Shown: in pieces, positions 35,151-48,041 of the stretch | How the letters are laid out: every line of letters starts with the position of its first letter | Numbering within the stretch: the stretch's first letter is position 1 | DNA from: Dactylis glomerata | Lineage: Eukaryota > Streptophyta > Magnoliopsida > Poales > Poaceae | Direction: 5' to 3' | Length of the DNA: 64,000 nt | NCBI GenBank assembly: GCA_007115705.1 | Contig: QXEO01000434.1 | Location: 682,001 to 746,000 of the forward strand | Position numbers and translations under genes: made by a program | The notes under the pieces: generated by a model | What the model saw: the letters and a program-made list of their open reading frames with translations, nothing else | What the model was told of the DNA's origin: nothing | Databases searched by the model: none

Positions 35151-35902
35151 AGTCGTGGGAATTTAGAGACAGTAGCCATGGGGATGGCTTAACAGAGGGG
35201 CTCGATGGTGTGCGACAATGGGTCCGGCTCGGGATTGTGTTACTATGACACCACGGTTTACCCAGGTTCAGGGCACTCCACACCGGAGGTAACACCCCTA
35301 CTTCCTACCTTGTTTCGTATTATCTTAACAGTGGTTACAACGCTTCTCGAGCTATTCGGTCTAGAGGAGGAAGAAGAAGATCCGATCTCCCTAGTCTAAG
35401 GGTCCAGACCCCCTTATATAGGCGGGGGTCTGGTTACAGGTTAGGTGGCCGGCTGCCCGGCTGCCAGCTCTTCCGTGGCTGCGTCTTCGGCGTGATCTTC
35501 TGGCCCCTGACTCCTTCTCTGACGGTGGCACTTTATAAAGCGCCTTTCCCCCCTTGGACCGGCATCTGGGAGGCATATGCCCTCCCTTTTGCCTTGGATC
35601 CTTTCGTGGGGAAGGCTCCTGCTAGCTGGTTGGTGGAGTCTGGATGTGGCTTGCGTCATGCCCATCCTTCACCTCTGTCGATCTTGTCGGGGCCAGGCCA
35701 CTTTCGGCGAAATAGCCGTTGGAGGAATCTTGTCTTCATCGCCCGGCTCCGGCTCTCCTCGGTGGAGTCACCAGCCGGCTACCGGCGCAGCTGACTCTTT
35801 GGACGGAGCCGGTCTTCTTGTCTTAGCGCCGTGGAGATTCCTAGGACGCCAGCCGGTAGATAGCGCTGCCCTTGGCATACCCCAGAAGTCATCCCCACGA
35901 CA
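35151..35902 (-). repeat. 3' LTR of the Tat-like element
   Basis: About 752 bp. Element-orientation start TGTCGTGGGGATGAC at 35902; the other end mirrors it (TCGTGGGAATT at 35153), though the expected TG has become AG. The 5 bp before it, GCACC, is the likely target duplication. Confidence 0.7.
35413..35422 (-). promoter_or_regulatory. Putative LTR TATA box
   Basis: Minus-strand CCTATATAAG inside the Tat-like LTR, upstream of a leader-like segment. Confidence 0.5.
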
Positions 35903-35917
35903 CTAGCCCCCAAAACT
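35903..35917 (-). other. Polypurine tract of the Tat-like element
   Basis: Minus-strand AGTTTTGGGGGCTAG directly precedes the LTR start TGTCGTGG. Confidence 0.7.
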
Positions 35918-36481
35918 GGCGAAGTCTCATGGGTTAGCATGGGGCTTGGCGGGTTCTATTCCTCGCCGAAGTCTGCACGTTTCCGTCGAAGTCTCAGGAT
36001 TCTTCGTCCGGCCTGGAGGTCATCGCCCGTGAGGTCAAGTCCCGCGGAGCGCCACCGGCCGTCTCGGGACGTACTAGTTCCAAGACCAATCCAGCAGGCG
36101 GCCGCTTGTCCGGCTCCTCGGAACTTGCTCCCTTGGGGTCTGGACCAGGGCGCCACTTGTCCGTGCGCCGCAGCGTCACGTCCAATCGGCTCCAGTCCCA
36201 CAATCTTTTGTGGCATCCACGACGGTTGCCCGATATTTACGCGGTTGTGGCGCGTGACGGACGGAGCAGTTGCCAGCTCATCGTGGGTGAAATACGCAAC
36301 TGATCTGCCCTCCCTCTTTTAAATAGGGGACCGTTCCTGAGGCATATCACCGGTCGCCCGCTTCTCTTCCTCCTTCAGCGCTTGCTTGCTCCGAAATCCT
36401 CTGCTCCCGAGCTTCACCCCCACAGATTTAGGGTTCCAAGCTCCTTACGCCGCCATTCCGTTCATTCAGATCCGCACCCGG

Positions 36482-39400
36482 ATGGCTCCCAAAGCTTCTC
36501 GGCAGAAGGGGAAGGGGGCGACCTCGGACGAGGATGGCGCCCTGTCAAATCTGCCCAAGGGATCCTGGGAAGGTTCCTGGGTGAAGGAGAGGCGGATTGA
36601 GCTGTTGCGCCAGGGCCGAGTGCTGCCACCCGCGGACTAGGTGGGTTGCCGCCCCGCCGGCGGCGAGCGAGTGCCCGCTCCCCAACCCGAGGAGATGGTG
36701 GTCTTCTACGACCATTTCCCCAGGGGCTTCGCACTGCCCGCCAGCAACTTCCTGTGGCAGTTCATGGATCATTTCCATTTGCAGCCACACCATATCGGGG
36801 CAAATGCGATGATGACCTTGGCCGCATTCGCGACCCTCTGCGAGGCGTACTTAGGCATCTGGCCTAACATCGAGCTGTTCCGGCGGCTGATCTACTTCAA
36901 GACCCAGACGGCGGGCACAATCCCGGTGGTGTGCGGGACGACTTACTTCTACGCGCGCAAGACCGCGGACTTCCCTGGATTGAAGGGTAAAGATTCTTGC
37001 AAGAAATGGCAGCGCTCCTTCTTCTATGTAAAGAATCTGAAGAAGGGGGCTGACTATATCAACCTGCCTCCCTTCGACGCCAGCGGGCCTGGCGAGCGAG
37101 ACTGCTGGAGTGCCCCGCTCCCTCATCCTTTGCCTGACATAATGAAGATACTCCAGCAAATCACCGCCCTACAGAAGGACGGTAACCTGAAGCCATCTGA
37201 CCTCCTACTCGCTTTCCTGGATGCCCACGTGTCTCCCCTCCAGCGCCGCTCACACAAGATGTGCTTCCTGGGATCCGCTAGAGATCCCACTCACCATTCT
37301 TCTAGGACGCTAACGGCGGTGGAGGTGGCGTGGAAGGCGAACAGAATCGCCAAAGTTAAACTTCCGGCCTCATGGGCGTGGGGCCTAAGACCTTACGACC
37401 GCAGCAACCCAATCACAGAGGTATGTCTATCCGGCTTAGACTCTATTTCTCCTTCCTTGAGTCATTGGTTACTTGGCCATCGCATGTTCGGCTTGGGCAG
37501 AACTTGTTTGCTCTGCAGACCACGGAGAATCTGGCCGCATGCCAAGCTGGCTTCGCCACTGACATGGAACATTCAGACGATGAGGTCGTCTGGGATGACG
37601 GCGAGTAGGATGATGACGCCGGCTCCAATGTCACCGCCGAGGGTTCAAGCACCTCCCACGACGATGATGGAAGTGAGGAGCTCGAAGACTCGGGCGAGCC
37701 CCTCAGCCACTCCAGTAAGTTCCCCGGTCCCCCCTCCTTACGAGACTGGTCCGAGGATGATGATGATGAACCAGGGTCGGCTGTTGCCCTCGGGGGTGCA
37801 GCCCTTCATGTAGCCGCGACGGCCGCTGCTGGGGCTCAGGCCACCCCAATCGTGGACATGCCGGAATCTCCGGAGCAACCTCCTGTTGCTCCAGGGCCGG
37901 CCGCTTCGAAGCCGGATGATCCGGAGGAAACCGGAAGCCGGGTGGCTAGCGCCAAGAGAGGGAGCCAGCCGGCTCCGACCGAGCCGGCTGAGAAATGAAA
38001 GAAAGCGGAGCCTGCGGCGAAAAGCCTGCTCCCTCCCAGGATGAAGAAGGTGGTCAAGCGGCGAGCTACTGCGGTGGCTGGGTAAGCTTTCCGCCTCCGT
38101 ACTTCTCACCGCTTTTGGCCGTTGCACTTCTGATCAACTCGATTATGGGGTGCTTTCTTTGTAGGTCTCCCATCTCCGCCGACCTGCTTTTAAAGCCTCC
38201 CCTGCAACGGCATCGGCGAAAACTAAAACTTCGACTCCCGACCTCTCATGCAGCAAGAGGGAGCGCAGGGAGGATGCCGGCGGTGACCTGGGTTGCACCG
38301 GAAAGGACCGCCACTCCTCGCGATTGGAGGTTGCTGAGGGTGAGGGTAGGACAGAGGAGCTTGTCCACCCGGAGGCACCGCGAGCATCGTCTCCAGCCCG
38401 GCTGCAGCGGCCGAGGCCGGGCTTATGCGAGCCGGGGAGGCTATCCTAATGGAGGTCATTGCACCTCCTCCTGCCGTCGGAAAGGTTGCAGCGGGGGAGG
38501 TCACCACCGCTGACGCGTCCTCTGACCCGCCTAGTCAGGAAGACGCTCGCGAGGTCGCGGTGAAAGCGATGGAAGGAACTCTGGTGCTCGTGGAAGCACC
38601 AGAACACTCGGAGCCGGCTGCCCGAGCCTTTTCCAGTCCTGAGCCTGCACCGAGCGCACGGGATGCTATGTCTTCATTTGGGACGGGGATTGGCATGGCC
38701 GCTGGTCCCCTTCTCTTTGGGGTTGCTTTCGATTCTGACAAAGCTCCTCAAGGACCCCTCACCGCTCGGGCGGTGGAGAGTGAACGTGGCGAAGCTTCCC
38801 CGGCTCCTGACGCCACAACCAAGGATGCTTCAGGGGAGTAGATTCTCGCTACCGCAGCCGGGTCTGGCGTTGGGAGCCTAAGCTCCGCCAGCCAACTCCA
38901 GTAGGAATGGGCAGATACTACCTCCAGCGCCGAGACTAGTGGAAACCTCAAGGCCCAGGGTAACAGCTTGACCCTGGCAGAGCTGAGCAGGTAGCTTTCT
39001 ACCGTCAAGGAGTCGCTGAGGAACGTAAACCTCCAGTTCCTTGAGGCAACGCGGACCACCGACATGAGTAATGTGCTTTCAGCCTTCAATTTCCTCTGCC
39101 CACTGGGGGGCGAGGCCTTTAGCCCTATGACAAATTTCTCCCTTCACCCTAGCCCCCGAGTTTCAAGGTATCTATGGTGACAGCTGACTTGAAAATGAAT
39201 CTCGCTAAGAAACATTGCCTTTCTATTTTCTGCAGGATTTGAATAAGCTCCGAGCTAGCATCTTCCAGAAGCTGTTGGCGAAGTATCGTGTCGGCAAGTC
39301 TCAATACCAGGCCCTAAAAAGGGAGCTGGAGAAGCTATCAGGTTGGCTCAGGACCCTTTGCCTCAAAATACTTCCACCGCCCTCTCTGTCCTCACATCTC

Positions 39401-40507
39401 CATTTTCAGATGCTGCCTCGCTCATCTCCTCACTTGAGTCCCGGCCGGCCAACTCGATGTCGGCCGACGCGGTTGAGCTACTCAAGCAGAAGCATGCGGA
39501 GGAGCTCCAAGGTTTGTAGTCCCAGGCCGCCAGAGCCCAGGAGTTGGAAATGGAACTGACGAAGGCTCGAGAGGCGAAATCAAAGCTGCGGCTGGAGTTT
39601 GACCAATAGTTGGCCAAGGAGCGAGAAATCCTCTCCACGAAATATGGGAGCGAGGTAGATGAGCTTCGCACATCGCCGGACGCCAAAGTTGAGAGCCGCG
39701 ATGCCAAGATCAACGAGCTGGAATCTCTTCGGAAGCTTGATGGTGAGCAGCACGGCAAGGAACTTAGCCTTTGGCGCGCCCAGGATCGCAAGCTCCACTC
39801 CGGCCTCCTGGGACTGGAGGACGCTCTTCATGGTCCGCGTCCCCCTCTGCTTCCCAGGTCTTGCTCCTTCAAACCGTTTCCTCATTTTCTAGCTGCTCTT
39901 GCAGGGGCCTTTCCTGACTCTAACGGGGCCGCGACAGCCGCGTTGGAGAAGTATCGGGTGGATTAAAAGGTCGTCTCTAGCAATGACCCCAAGGCCAACT
40001 TCACCTCCAGAGAACTGATGGCACTGGTCAAAGGCCGACTCCACCCAGTAGCTGAGCTAGGGGCGAACTTCACCAAGCTGTTGTCTCTGTATTTGAAGCT
40101 TTATGGCCTGGGCGTGCGGTGCCTGGCGACATCAAGACGCTCCTCAAATGGATCCCGCTCGTGTCCAACCGGGTCGACGTCTGAAGGAGTCTGCGGCCCG
40201 AGCCGGCGCTGTGCAAGCCTTGGAGTTCATGCTCTCGTGGTACCCAGGTGTTAACCTGGACCAACTAGAGCACCTTCGCGAGGATGGATTGGTTGGTCTC
40301 GACGAGGCCAAGCTTCGCCAGCGTGCCTGCACCATCGCAGAGTGCGGCAATACCAGCGTGCTCTTCGACACCGGGGAGAGTGACGAATCTTTAGATGACA
40401 TGGACTTCGAGGAGCCCAGCTCTGCAGAGGTGCCTCAAAAGGCCTCCGAAGGTCCAACTGACAGCTCCATCCCTCCGCCCCCAGCGGCGATGACTTCGTT
40501 TTGGTAG
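36482..40507 (+). pseudogene. Antisense spliced ORF with gypsy-type Transposase_28-like domain, decayed
   Basis: The first exon starts MAPKASRQKGKG at 36482 and contains the domain grasses show as putative gypsy-type transposon protein (PF04195-like): FYDHFPRGFALPASNFLWQF, HHIGANAMMTLAAF and LCEAYLGIWPNIELF. The exon ends at 37420 at AG|GTATGT; the next starts at 37519 after TGCAG and keeps frame. Later exons encode an acidic, proline- and alanine-rich linker and then coiled-coil segments (39239-39850). In-frame stops at 36638-36640, 37606-37608 and 37996-37998, plus more downstream, show decay. It lies opposite to the host element's pol, as in Tat elements with antisense ORFs. The real function of this protein class is unknown; it is not an established transposase. 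Confidence 0.7.
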
Positions 40508-40953
40508 CTAGGACTGGCGACGCTGCCCTGCTGGAGCCGGCCGGCTCGCCGCCCGCCCCCTGACTGTGTCAAGGTTTCCTTGCTCGTTTGTATGTGTATT
40601 GAACTTATGCCATGCCCAGTGACATTTCGCTCGTGTACACCGATGACGTTTCATCCCAAGTTCCTTATGCATCGGTTTCTAGTTGTCTGTGAACCGGATT
40701 TAACCTGATCTCTTTCGACTTTTTCCTTCATCTCCCCATTCTTCGCCTCTTCTACCCCCAACCAGCAGCCTGGTGCCGGTTGGTCTCCCTTGGACTGGCA
40801 GCCGGATGCCAGTCTAGGGTGGGAGCGTGCCGCGGAATGAGGAGTAGTACTTCGGTACATAAAAGATCCGGCTTGGTCCAGCCCACGCACAACTATTGAT
40901 CGATGCACGCAGTTCTTAGGTGAACGGTAATGCTTTTGACATCTTTGTGTCCT

Positions 40954-41253
40954 GTCCTCTTAGCGACTTTCCTAAGTGGGTGACCTGCCGGCTCCATTTC
41001 CCGCGGCTAACTTGAGCCTGGGTTGGAGGTTAGGCGCGGGGTCCGATCCGCACGCAGTACTCGTTCGTCTGACAAGAGGCTCGGTTCATCGGGTTTCGGG
41101 CGTTTCCTCTTAGCGATTTTCCTAGGTGGGTGACCTGCCGGCTCCATTCCCTGCGGCTTATTTTGAGCCTAGAATGGAGGTTAGGCTCGAGGTCCGATCC
41201 ACACTCAGTACTCGTTCGTCTGGCTAGAGGTTCGACCATTCGGGGCAGCCGTC
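40954..41253. repeat. 150 bp tandem duplication in the Tat-like element
   Basis: Two copies, 40954-41103 and 41104-41253, each with CCTCTTAGCGA, GTGGGTGACCTGCCGGCTCC and AGTACTCGTTCGTCTG at a 150 bp offset, with moderate divergence. Confidence 0.8.
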
Positions 41254-41465
41254 TCTCGCTTGAAGCCGGCTTTCAGCCCCATGAATTGCACTAGAAAGGT
41301 AAAAGATACTTAAAGCATTCTTTCCTAGGATCAGCCGTATGCCGCCCAACTTTCTTTTATTCATCGACACTTGTTCGGGATACAAGGTTTTTGCCTTGGC
41401 AAGCCAAAGGTCTTAAGCGATCGACATCCTGACTTGTCTCGGGCGAGGCCGTGAGGTGCACCCTC

Positions 41466-42318
41466 CTACCTCGAGGAAGGGCCATCCCCCGAGACAAAGG
41501 CTTCAGCCACATTGCCCACTTCGGGTGGGACTTCCTTGGCGCCGCTTGCTGGCTTGAGGTGAGGAGCCGGCTGGCTCGGAGCCAGACGACTAGGCTGGGT
41601 CACTGCCACCCGCTGGAGCAGCTGACGCTTCTCCTCAGTGATGACCAAGGCTTCTGCTAGTTTAGAGCTGGCTCTTGCACACTCTATCGATTTCTTGTAG
41701 CACCCGGTGATGGTAATCACCCCACGAGGGCCAGGAAGCTTCATCTTCAGGTAGGCGTAGTGCAGGACTGCCATGAACTTGGCCAGGGCGGGTCGACCGA
41801 GCAGCGCGTGATAGGGGCTGTTAAGGTCTACCACCTCGAACCAGATTGGTTCACGGTGATGATTGTCCTTCTCCCCGAACAGCACCTCCAACTGGATCCT
41901 CCCCATTGGTGTACAAGAGTGTCCCGGTACGATCCCATGAAAGGTTAGCTTGGTAGGCTTCAGCTGGATTGCAGGGATCCCGAGCTTCTCCATCGAGGTA
42001 CGATAGAGCAGGTTGATGCTGCTGCCTCCATCGATGAGCACGCGCGAGAACCGACAGGTATGCGTCTCGGAGAACACAATTGGATTCAAGACCAGCGCGT
42101 AGCCCCCGGGTCTAGGCATGAGTGGCGGGTGATCTTCAAGCCCCCAAGTGATGGATGCCTCAGGCTAGTGCATGTACTGCGGTCCAACTTGCATGACTGC
42201 GTTCACCTCAACGCCGAACCAGGGCTCATCCTTCGGGTCTTCCATCTGGGTAGTGAACACATGATATTGTTCCACATTAGCCTCCTCGGGGAAGTCCCCT
42301 GCAGCCTTGGCCGGCTGC
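41466..42318 (-). pseudogene. Gag end and retropepsin of the Tat-like element
   Basis: Minus-strand frame with the gag-protease linker (FPEEANVEQYHVF), a stop at 42167-42165, then MPRPGGYALVLNPIVFSE, the active-site block VLIDGGSSINLLY, and YHALLGRPALAKFMAV, ending at 41466. The catalytic Asp-Gly-Gly is intact. The conserved tryptophan normally following MH is a stop here. The frame is interrupted at 42318 by element A and resumes, still in phase, in 52400-52422 on the other side of that insertion. Confidence 0.82.
42314..42318. repeat. Left 5 bp target duplication of element A (GCTGC)
   Basis: GCTGC precedes the LTR start TGTGACGACC and recurs at 52395-52399 after the right LTR. Confidence 0.88.
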
Positions 42319-45300
42319 TGTGACGACCTCAAACTTGATAACAAATTCGAAGTGCCCGTTATGTATTCCACCGCAATCCCAGAACCATTGTTGCGATATA
42401 CATAACGTAGTTGGTAACCAGTTCCATAGACATTACAATACGGTGGATCAAATACAATGGTCATATAGACCAAGTCATATTACACACAATATAGCAGCGG
42501 AAATAACGTCTTCGGGTCCATGCCTTCACCCTACAGGCAATGGCGACTCATGGAGACGAGCTTAGTTCTGGTACTCTTCCTCATACCCTTCCTCCTGGTA
42601 TTCCTCCCCGTAGTCTGGCCAAGTTGATAGCCAGGGACACAGCCATGAGTACATTGGATGCACTCGCAAACCATCTTACAAATGAGTAGTGAAGTAGATA
42701 TGCAAGGCTGATATGGTAGACTAAGCACTAAGTTTATTTGCCAAAAGCTAGTTTTATTTCCCAAGAATGTTCATTGGTAGGAAAGAGTTTTAGTTCTCTA
42801 AGTTCCATCTAAAGAGGACTTCAAGTATGTCAACAACATTTCAAGTCAAGTCATTCACCAAGTCACCATTGTCACTTTTAGTCCTGACAAAAGTCAAGTA
42901 CAGCTTGCCAACCGTCCATGACCGCGGACGCGGCTATTCGAATAGTTTGAAAACCTCTGCAGAGGGGTACACTTTACCCACAAGAATCGATACATCTGCC
43001 GGGAAAAGTCCACGGATCGACATACACAAAGTATGCGAGGTTCAGATAATCAAACAAACTCTTTCACTTGTCTACTCTAGTATAGGATCCTTTCCTAGAG
43101 CCCGAGACACGGATTTCCCCGTTCCGGCGCCTCTAGTTTTGCCCTTCCCGGAGTGCCGGGCGGATGGAAATCTTCAGGAAGGAAAATTTCCAATGACCAC
43201 TTGGTTCGGAAGCAACCATTCATGGAATACTTCTATAAAGGATGAAACAAGACCTCCCATACTAGAATAAACAAGCTAGGAATAAGCCCCTTCCCATTCA
43301 GGGGTAATGTGGTCGTACGGTATAATTGGCTCCCATAGTACATCACTCGTTGTCATTTGAGAAATATATTTCATAGTTCTTAGTCAAGATTAATTTCTTT
43401 TATAAAACCATCATGTAGGAGCAATTCTCCAAGTCAAGTTTCAAGTTCAAGTCACCACCTTTCAAGTAGGGTTCCCCTTATAGATGGCCTCACTTTTATT
43501 AGCGACTAAGCAACTAGATGGAGTGATGATACTACTAAGCTATGGTTGGATAAACTCAGCTTGATGCTCTTGCTAAGCAAGATATCACTTTACTTCTATC
43601 ATTCTACTCTAGCAATTCAATCATGCAATTTACTTAAAACAAGTAGCATGCAATAGTAAAACTAGGCATTGGGAGTATGAATCAAAAGATGGCTTGCCTT
43701 GCTTGGCAAAGTCAAAATAGTCTTCATCTTTATCTTTGATTGATTGATCTCCATCTCCATTTCTTGGTTGACTTCGGGATCCATTCTCCTTACTCTCATT
43801 GTCGTCTAATCGTCAAAAATCAAATAAGCATACAATCACCACACAATTCACAAACAACACATACTCACTATAATAAGGATACTTGGGTAAGAGAAACGAT
43901 CTAGGAAGTCTATGGAGAGTGGTTTCGAAGATCATTGAGTTTCGATGGATGAGATTATTGAGTGGTTGTATTTCAGTAGGGTTTATTTATTTTGGATGAT
44001 GAAAATATCTCCTGCAAGTCCTTATTGACCAAGGTCATGGACTAATGTAGATATTTAAGATTAGGGTTCAACCAAAGAGGATTCATAGGATTTATAGTAT
44101 CTCTCTTTTATTGAAGCCATTTCTAGTTGGCAACTATTTAGTGATCAAGTTTGAATCTATAAGTGTAAAAATTAATCCTAGTTGACTTGGATCCAGGGTT
44201 ATAGATCACATTTAGAAATGTGGTTGATTCGAATTGGTTTCATATCATTTCCATTTAATTTGAAATATGTGTGCAAGTTTGAGTTTCTAATTACTACCAT
44301 GTAGGATTAAATTTCCAAATACTTCCTACAAGTACACATGGACTAAGATCAATACCTATAGATAGTTATTTGGAAATGTGGTTTAACCATAAAGGTTCCA
44401 TAAAAATTTCGATTATAGAATTGAGTTTAATAAAATCCTATATGGCAAATGCCTATTTAACCATATAGGTAATTAGCATTTACTTAAAAAGGTTCAAAAA
44501 ATGGGATCTAATGCCATAGACAGATGGGTATCACTAATTGTGAGTTTATAGAGTTGGATTTATATTTTTAGGAATTTTATTTGATTTGATATGAATTTTC
44601 TAAGGTGTAAAAGCTCCTGTTTTGTTATTTTTACTGCAACCATTCTGTAAATCTCATTGGGTTGAAACCACTTTTATTGGATAGCTTATGTTCTAAGGTT
44701 TCCAGAACATTTTCATTTGCTAGATTTGGATCGGTAGATCTCCGGGAAAATTAAATATACTAAAGCATCTGAATGCGTTTTTCAGAAATCGGAAATCGAA
44801 TATCCCCTTTTTTTTCTAATCCGGGCCGGACACACAGACGAACTGGGCCGGGAGCAGACCAGACCGAACTGGGCTGGCCCAACCGGGGGGGGTCCTGGGT
44901 GCGCGGGGGGAAAAAGAAAAGGGGCCTGACCGGAGGGGCCCACCGGTCAGGAATCGAATCGGTACGTACGTCTTCTCGACTCGGGTTACTGGGAGGAGCT
45001 CACCGACGGCGAGGCAGGGCGCGGCGGCGTAGCTCGACGAGGAAGGCACGGGAGGCACCTGCGAGTTGCAGTCCGGCGGAGGGGCTCCTCCTCCTCCACC
45101 TTGTCCAGGCGGCAGCTCGCGGGAGGCTCTGGAACACTGGGAACGGCTGCGCGCTCCGGAGCTTGGTCTACTCCGGCGAGCTCAAACCGGCGACCAACGA
45201 GCGAAGAGATGATGTCTAGGAGGTAGAGGGAGGTGAGGGGAAACTTTTCAGGGAAGAGAGGTGGCCTTTTATAGTCGGGAGAGGGAGCACGAGGCGAGGG

Positions 45301-46656
45301 GATCTGGGGAGAGAGCGCGGCCGGTGTCGGCTAACGAAGGAACATGGCGGTCGGTGCTTTCGGCGGAGGGCTGCGGTGTGCTGTGGGGTGCTGCTGGCGC
45401 GATGGGAGGGGCTGAGATGGTCTGGCGCAGAGGGGGCAAGGAAGGGGGTCCGGGTTGCTCTTCCTCTTCTCCTCCATGGCTCACGGCCGGGGCCTGGGCA
45501 GGGGGGACAGGGGATCGACAAAGGAGAGGCAGGGGAGTGTTCACGGCATGGCTACAGGACCTGGGGCGAACGGGAACAGCGTTGTCTACAGTGGGTTTGG
45601 TTTTGCGAAAATCTGCCCAGAAGGTGTTTGACGAAATGTCCGCAAGAATTCAAACTTTGAATTTTTGAAAATTTCCAATTGGGTTGGTCACTATATTGGT
45701 TAGGGATCCTAGAACAATTTTTGTTAGGTCAAGAGGTGGTGTTTTGCTTCAGGGCTAATTTGAATTTGGGGTTGTCATATGATTCAGATTCAAACTTTGG
45801 ACAGATTTTGGAAGAGGTTAGGGTTTGAGTTTTTGCTGGAAACTTCTTGGTTGAGTTAGTATGTGATATGGTCAAGCTCAACTAACTGACCATACCTTGG
45901 CTTGAGTTACAGATTTCTTATTCTAAGGGTCCAAAGTAGGGTAGTCAATAACATTTTCTAGATCACAATTTTCTTCTCTTTTCTTTATTCCTTTCATTCC
46001 TGGTTTCTTTTGGTCTTTGTGGTTCTTCTCTAATGCTTATGCTAGTTTGGTGTGGCTTAACTAAACAATGCACAACCGAAAATAACCCACATGAAATCAT
46101 AGAACAACATGTATTTAAAATACTATGTATGCATGCAATAATAGATAAAAGGTTTTATCTTGGCCCACAAGTGTTGGTTTTCTTGGAGATGAGAGGGAGT
46201 TGGGAAATGACCTCTTATTTGAATTCAAACTTTGGTAGAATATTAAATAGAGTTCCAAGTTGATTTTTGTTTCAAACGTTATTGTATTTGATTCTTTGTA
46301 ACTTGTTCTTAGTTGTGGTGGAGAGATGCATGATGGTATAGTTCAAATATTGCTTAATATAGGTTTGGCAATTGACCCAAATGGGTTTAGCATGTAACCA
46401 TGCACAAAATTTAATAGTTAGAAAACTATTTCAATTTAACAAAAATCTTTATTTAAAAATTTGAGCTCAAAGAATTTGTTTTAAAACCCTTCTCATACTC
46501 TTTTTATTTGAAGCATGGGAGCAAATGCTCAAATTCACATGTTTTAAAAGACAAGAAATTAATCTTGTATTTAAAATAAAGGTTTTTGTTGTCTCCAAAA
46601 TTTGGTATTTTAATAAATCCATTTATTTCTATTTCCCAAAAATTTGGGTTGTTACA
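42319..46656 (-). repeat. 3' LTR of element A
   Basis: 4,338 bp, TGTGACGACC to GGGTTGTTACA on the plus strand. AT-rich except for a GC-rich block at 44820-45560 that looks like the promoter and leader. Small frames in that block are repeated in the other LTR and show no protein family. Confidence 0.9.
45265..45274 (-). promoter_or_regulatory. Putative TATA box, 3' LTR of element A
   Basis: Minus-strand CTATAAAAGG, a strong TATA match, upstream of a GC-rich leader. Confidence 0.55.
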
Positions 46657-46675
46657 ATCTTCCCCCCTTAAAAAG
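46657..46675 (-). other. Polypurine tract of element A
   Basis: Minus-strand CTTTTTAAGGGGGGAAGAT, immediately before the LTR start TGTAACAACCC. It is preceded by an AATCTCGGGACGAGATT palindrome also present, slightly changed, before element B's right LTR. Confidence 0.85.
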
Positions 46676-48041
46676 AATCTCGTCCCGAGATTCACAAGTT
46701 AAGATTGAGATAGATTGAGAGATGAGATTAACAGATAAGAGATGTAGTGTATATTGATTCCTATCGAGGTAGAAAGATTGGGTACACCCAAAATGTGATA
46801 AGGCCAAATGGTCCAAAACACATATTCATCAATCACATAGCATTTTCAACAAACAATCAGACATTTCAAAAACAAAATATTTTAGGTTTAAACCATAGAA
46901 CTTCATCAAACAAGGTCTTGTGGATTATAGGTCTGGTTTCACAAAGAGATAAAACAAGACTACTAGTATGAAACCAAGGTGGCTCCGGCTTCTTGATGAC
47001 TTGTGTTCCAAAATCTTGATCCAACTTGTTCATACTACTTTGTAACTAGGAGCAACTTCGGGGGTACACGGCTGGTTCGTGATGGTTGATTTCCTTCTCT
47101 TCGTGCCTTCAGGTTGTAAGAGTTGCTTCGGGGTATTCCGGAAAGGTTTCTTCCTTCTCATGCAGATGTTGAGGTTATCTTCAATAGTAATGGGTTTTCG
47201 ATTACGGGTCGTAGATGACAGGGAAAGTTTTTGAAATGTTTCTCACATGGGGTTGGTATTTTTCAGAGTTTATGTTGGGCCAGAAAGACCAAAAACATTT
47301 TTGAGCAAACAAGTTTTCAAAGTGGTTGCTACAGGTTGCCGGATGGCATATGAGCAACACACCTCAAAACAAATCAATCATTCAAACACACAAGGCACTA
47401 AGCACACTTAATAATCGTGAGGTAAGGGCAGCTCAATGAAATCAACTGAGCATTTCCTATAAGTCCTATTAGATCAAGGCTACTGAGGTCTTCATCATTT
47501 CTGATCACTCTCTCTTTGCTCTTGAAGTCTTTGTCCCATAGGGTTGACTCTTGTTAGAAGATTTCTGGATCAGATGAAGAGACTCTCTTTCGATGGTAGC
47601 GGTCGTAGTTGACATCCAAGGTGGAAGTCTTGACAAATATTGAGTCCCTAATCTTTTCATCCAAAAGTCCTTCGGTCTTAGGTTGGTATATCGTCCGTGG
47701 TATATATTTGAAGTAGAGGAGGAATAGAGTAAAACAAATCTTTGAAAAGACTCTGTAATTAAAGAGGTCAATAAATTCTTTGTCAAAATCTCTTGAGAGT
47801 ATAAGTTGAGAGTGTAAGATATTTGAAGTGAATAAGATGGGAGTATAAGATTGGCTTTGGATACCAAAGCAAATAAATTTCTTTTGTAGAAATAAGTTTT
47901 TGTCAACATATCACTTTCTTAGCTAACGACCATACTAACTAAGGTCTCCTAAGGTCATGATAGTCCGGATACCAAACTTGTGATATCAGAGATATCATTT
48001 TCTAACGACCATGCTAACTAGGGTTTCCTAGAGTCAGCCTA
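46676..48041 (-). other. Internal region of element A, apparently non-coding
   Basis: About 1.4 kb. The longest frame (47909-47505, minus) has no domain or biased composition suggesting a gene. The region near the 5' LTR carries a duplicated primer-site segment (47923-48060). Confidence 0.7.

Larger units (their letters stand above)
35151..42318 (-). mobile_element. Tat-like Gypsy element lacking RT/integrase, with an antisense gene (left part)
   Basis: Read on the minus strand the order is gag end and protease (42318-41466), untranslated sequence with a 150 bp tandem repeat, an oppositely oriented spliced gene (36482-40507), polypurine tract (35917-35903) and 3' LTR (35902-35151). An antisense ORF between pol and the 3' LTR is known for Tat-group elements such as Grande. 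RT, RNase H and integrase, normally after protease, are missing, so this is an internal deletion derivative. The 5' half continues past two younger insertions and out of the window. Confidence 0.75.

Noticed and set aside
42827..43270. 147-codon frame present in both LTRs of element A
   Set aside because: Duplicated because it lies in the LTR. It reads against the element's orientation and shows no domain.
45216..45668. Open frames in the GC-rich block of element A's LTR, repeated at 50954-51406
   Set aside because: They overlap on both strands in a GC-rich promoter or leader region; repetition comes from the LTR duplication, not from selection on a protein.
47505..47909. 134-codon minus-strand frame inside element A
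   Set aside because: No motif or compositional bias, and the region is otherwise non-coding; probably chance.
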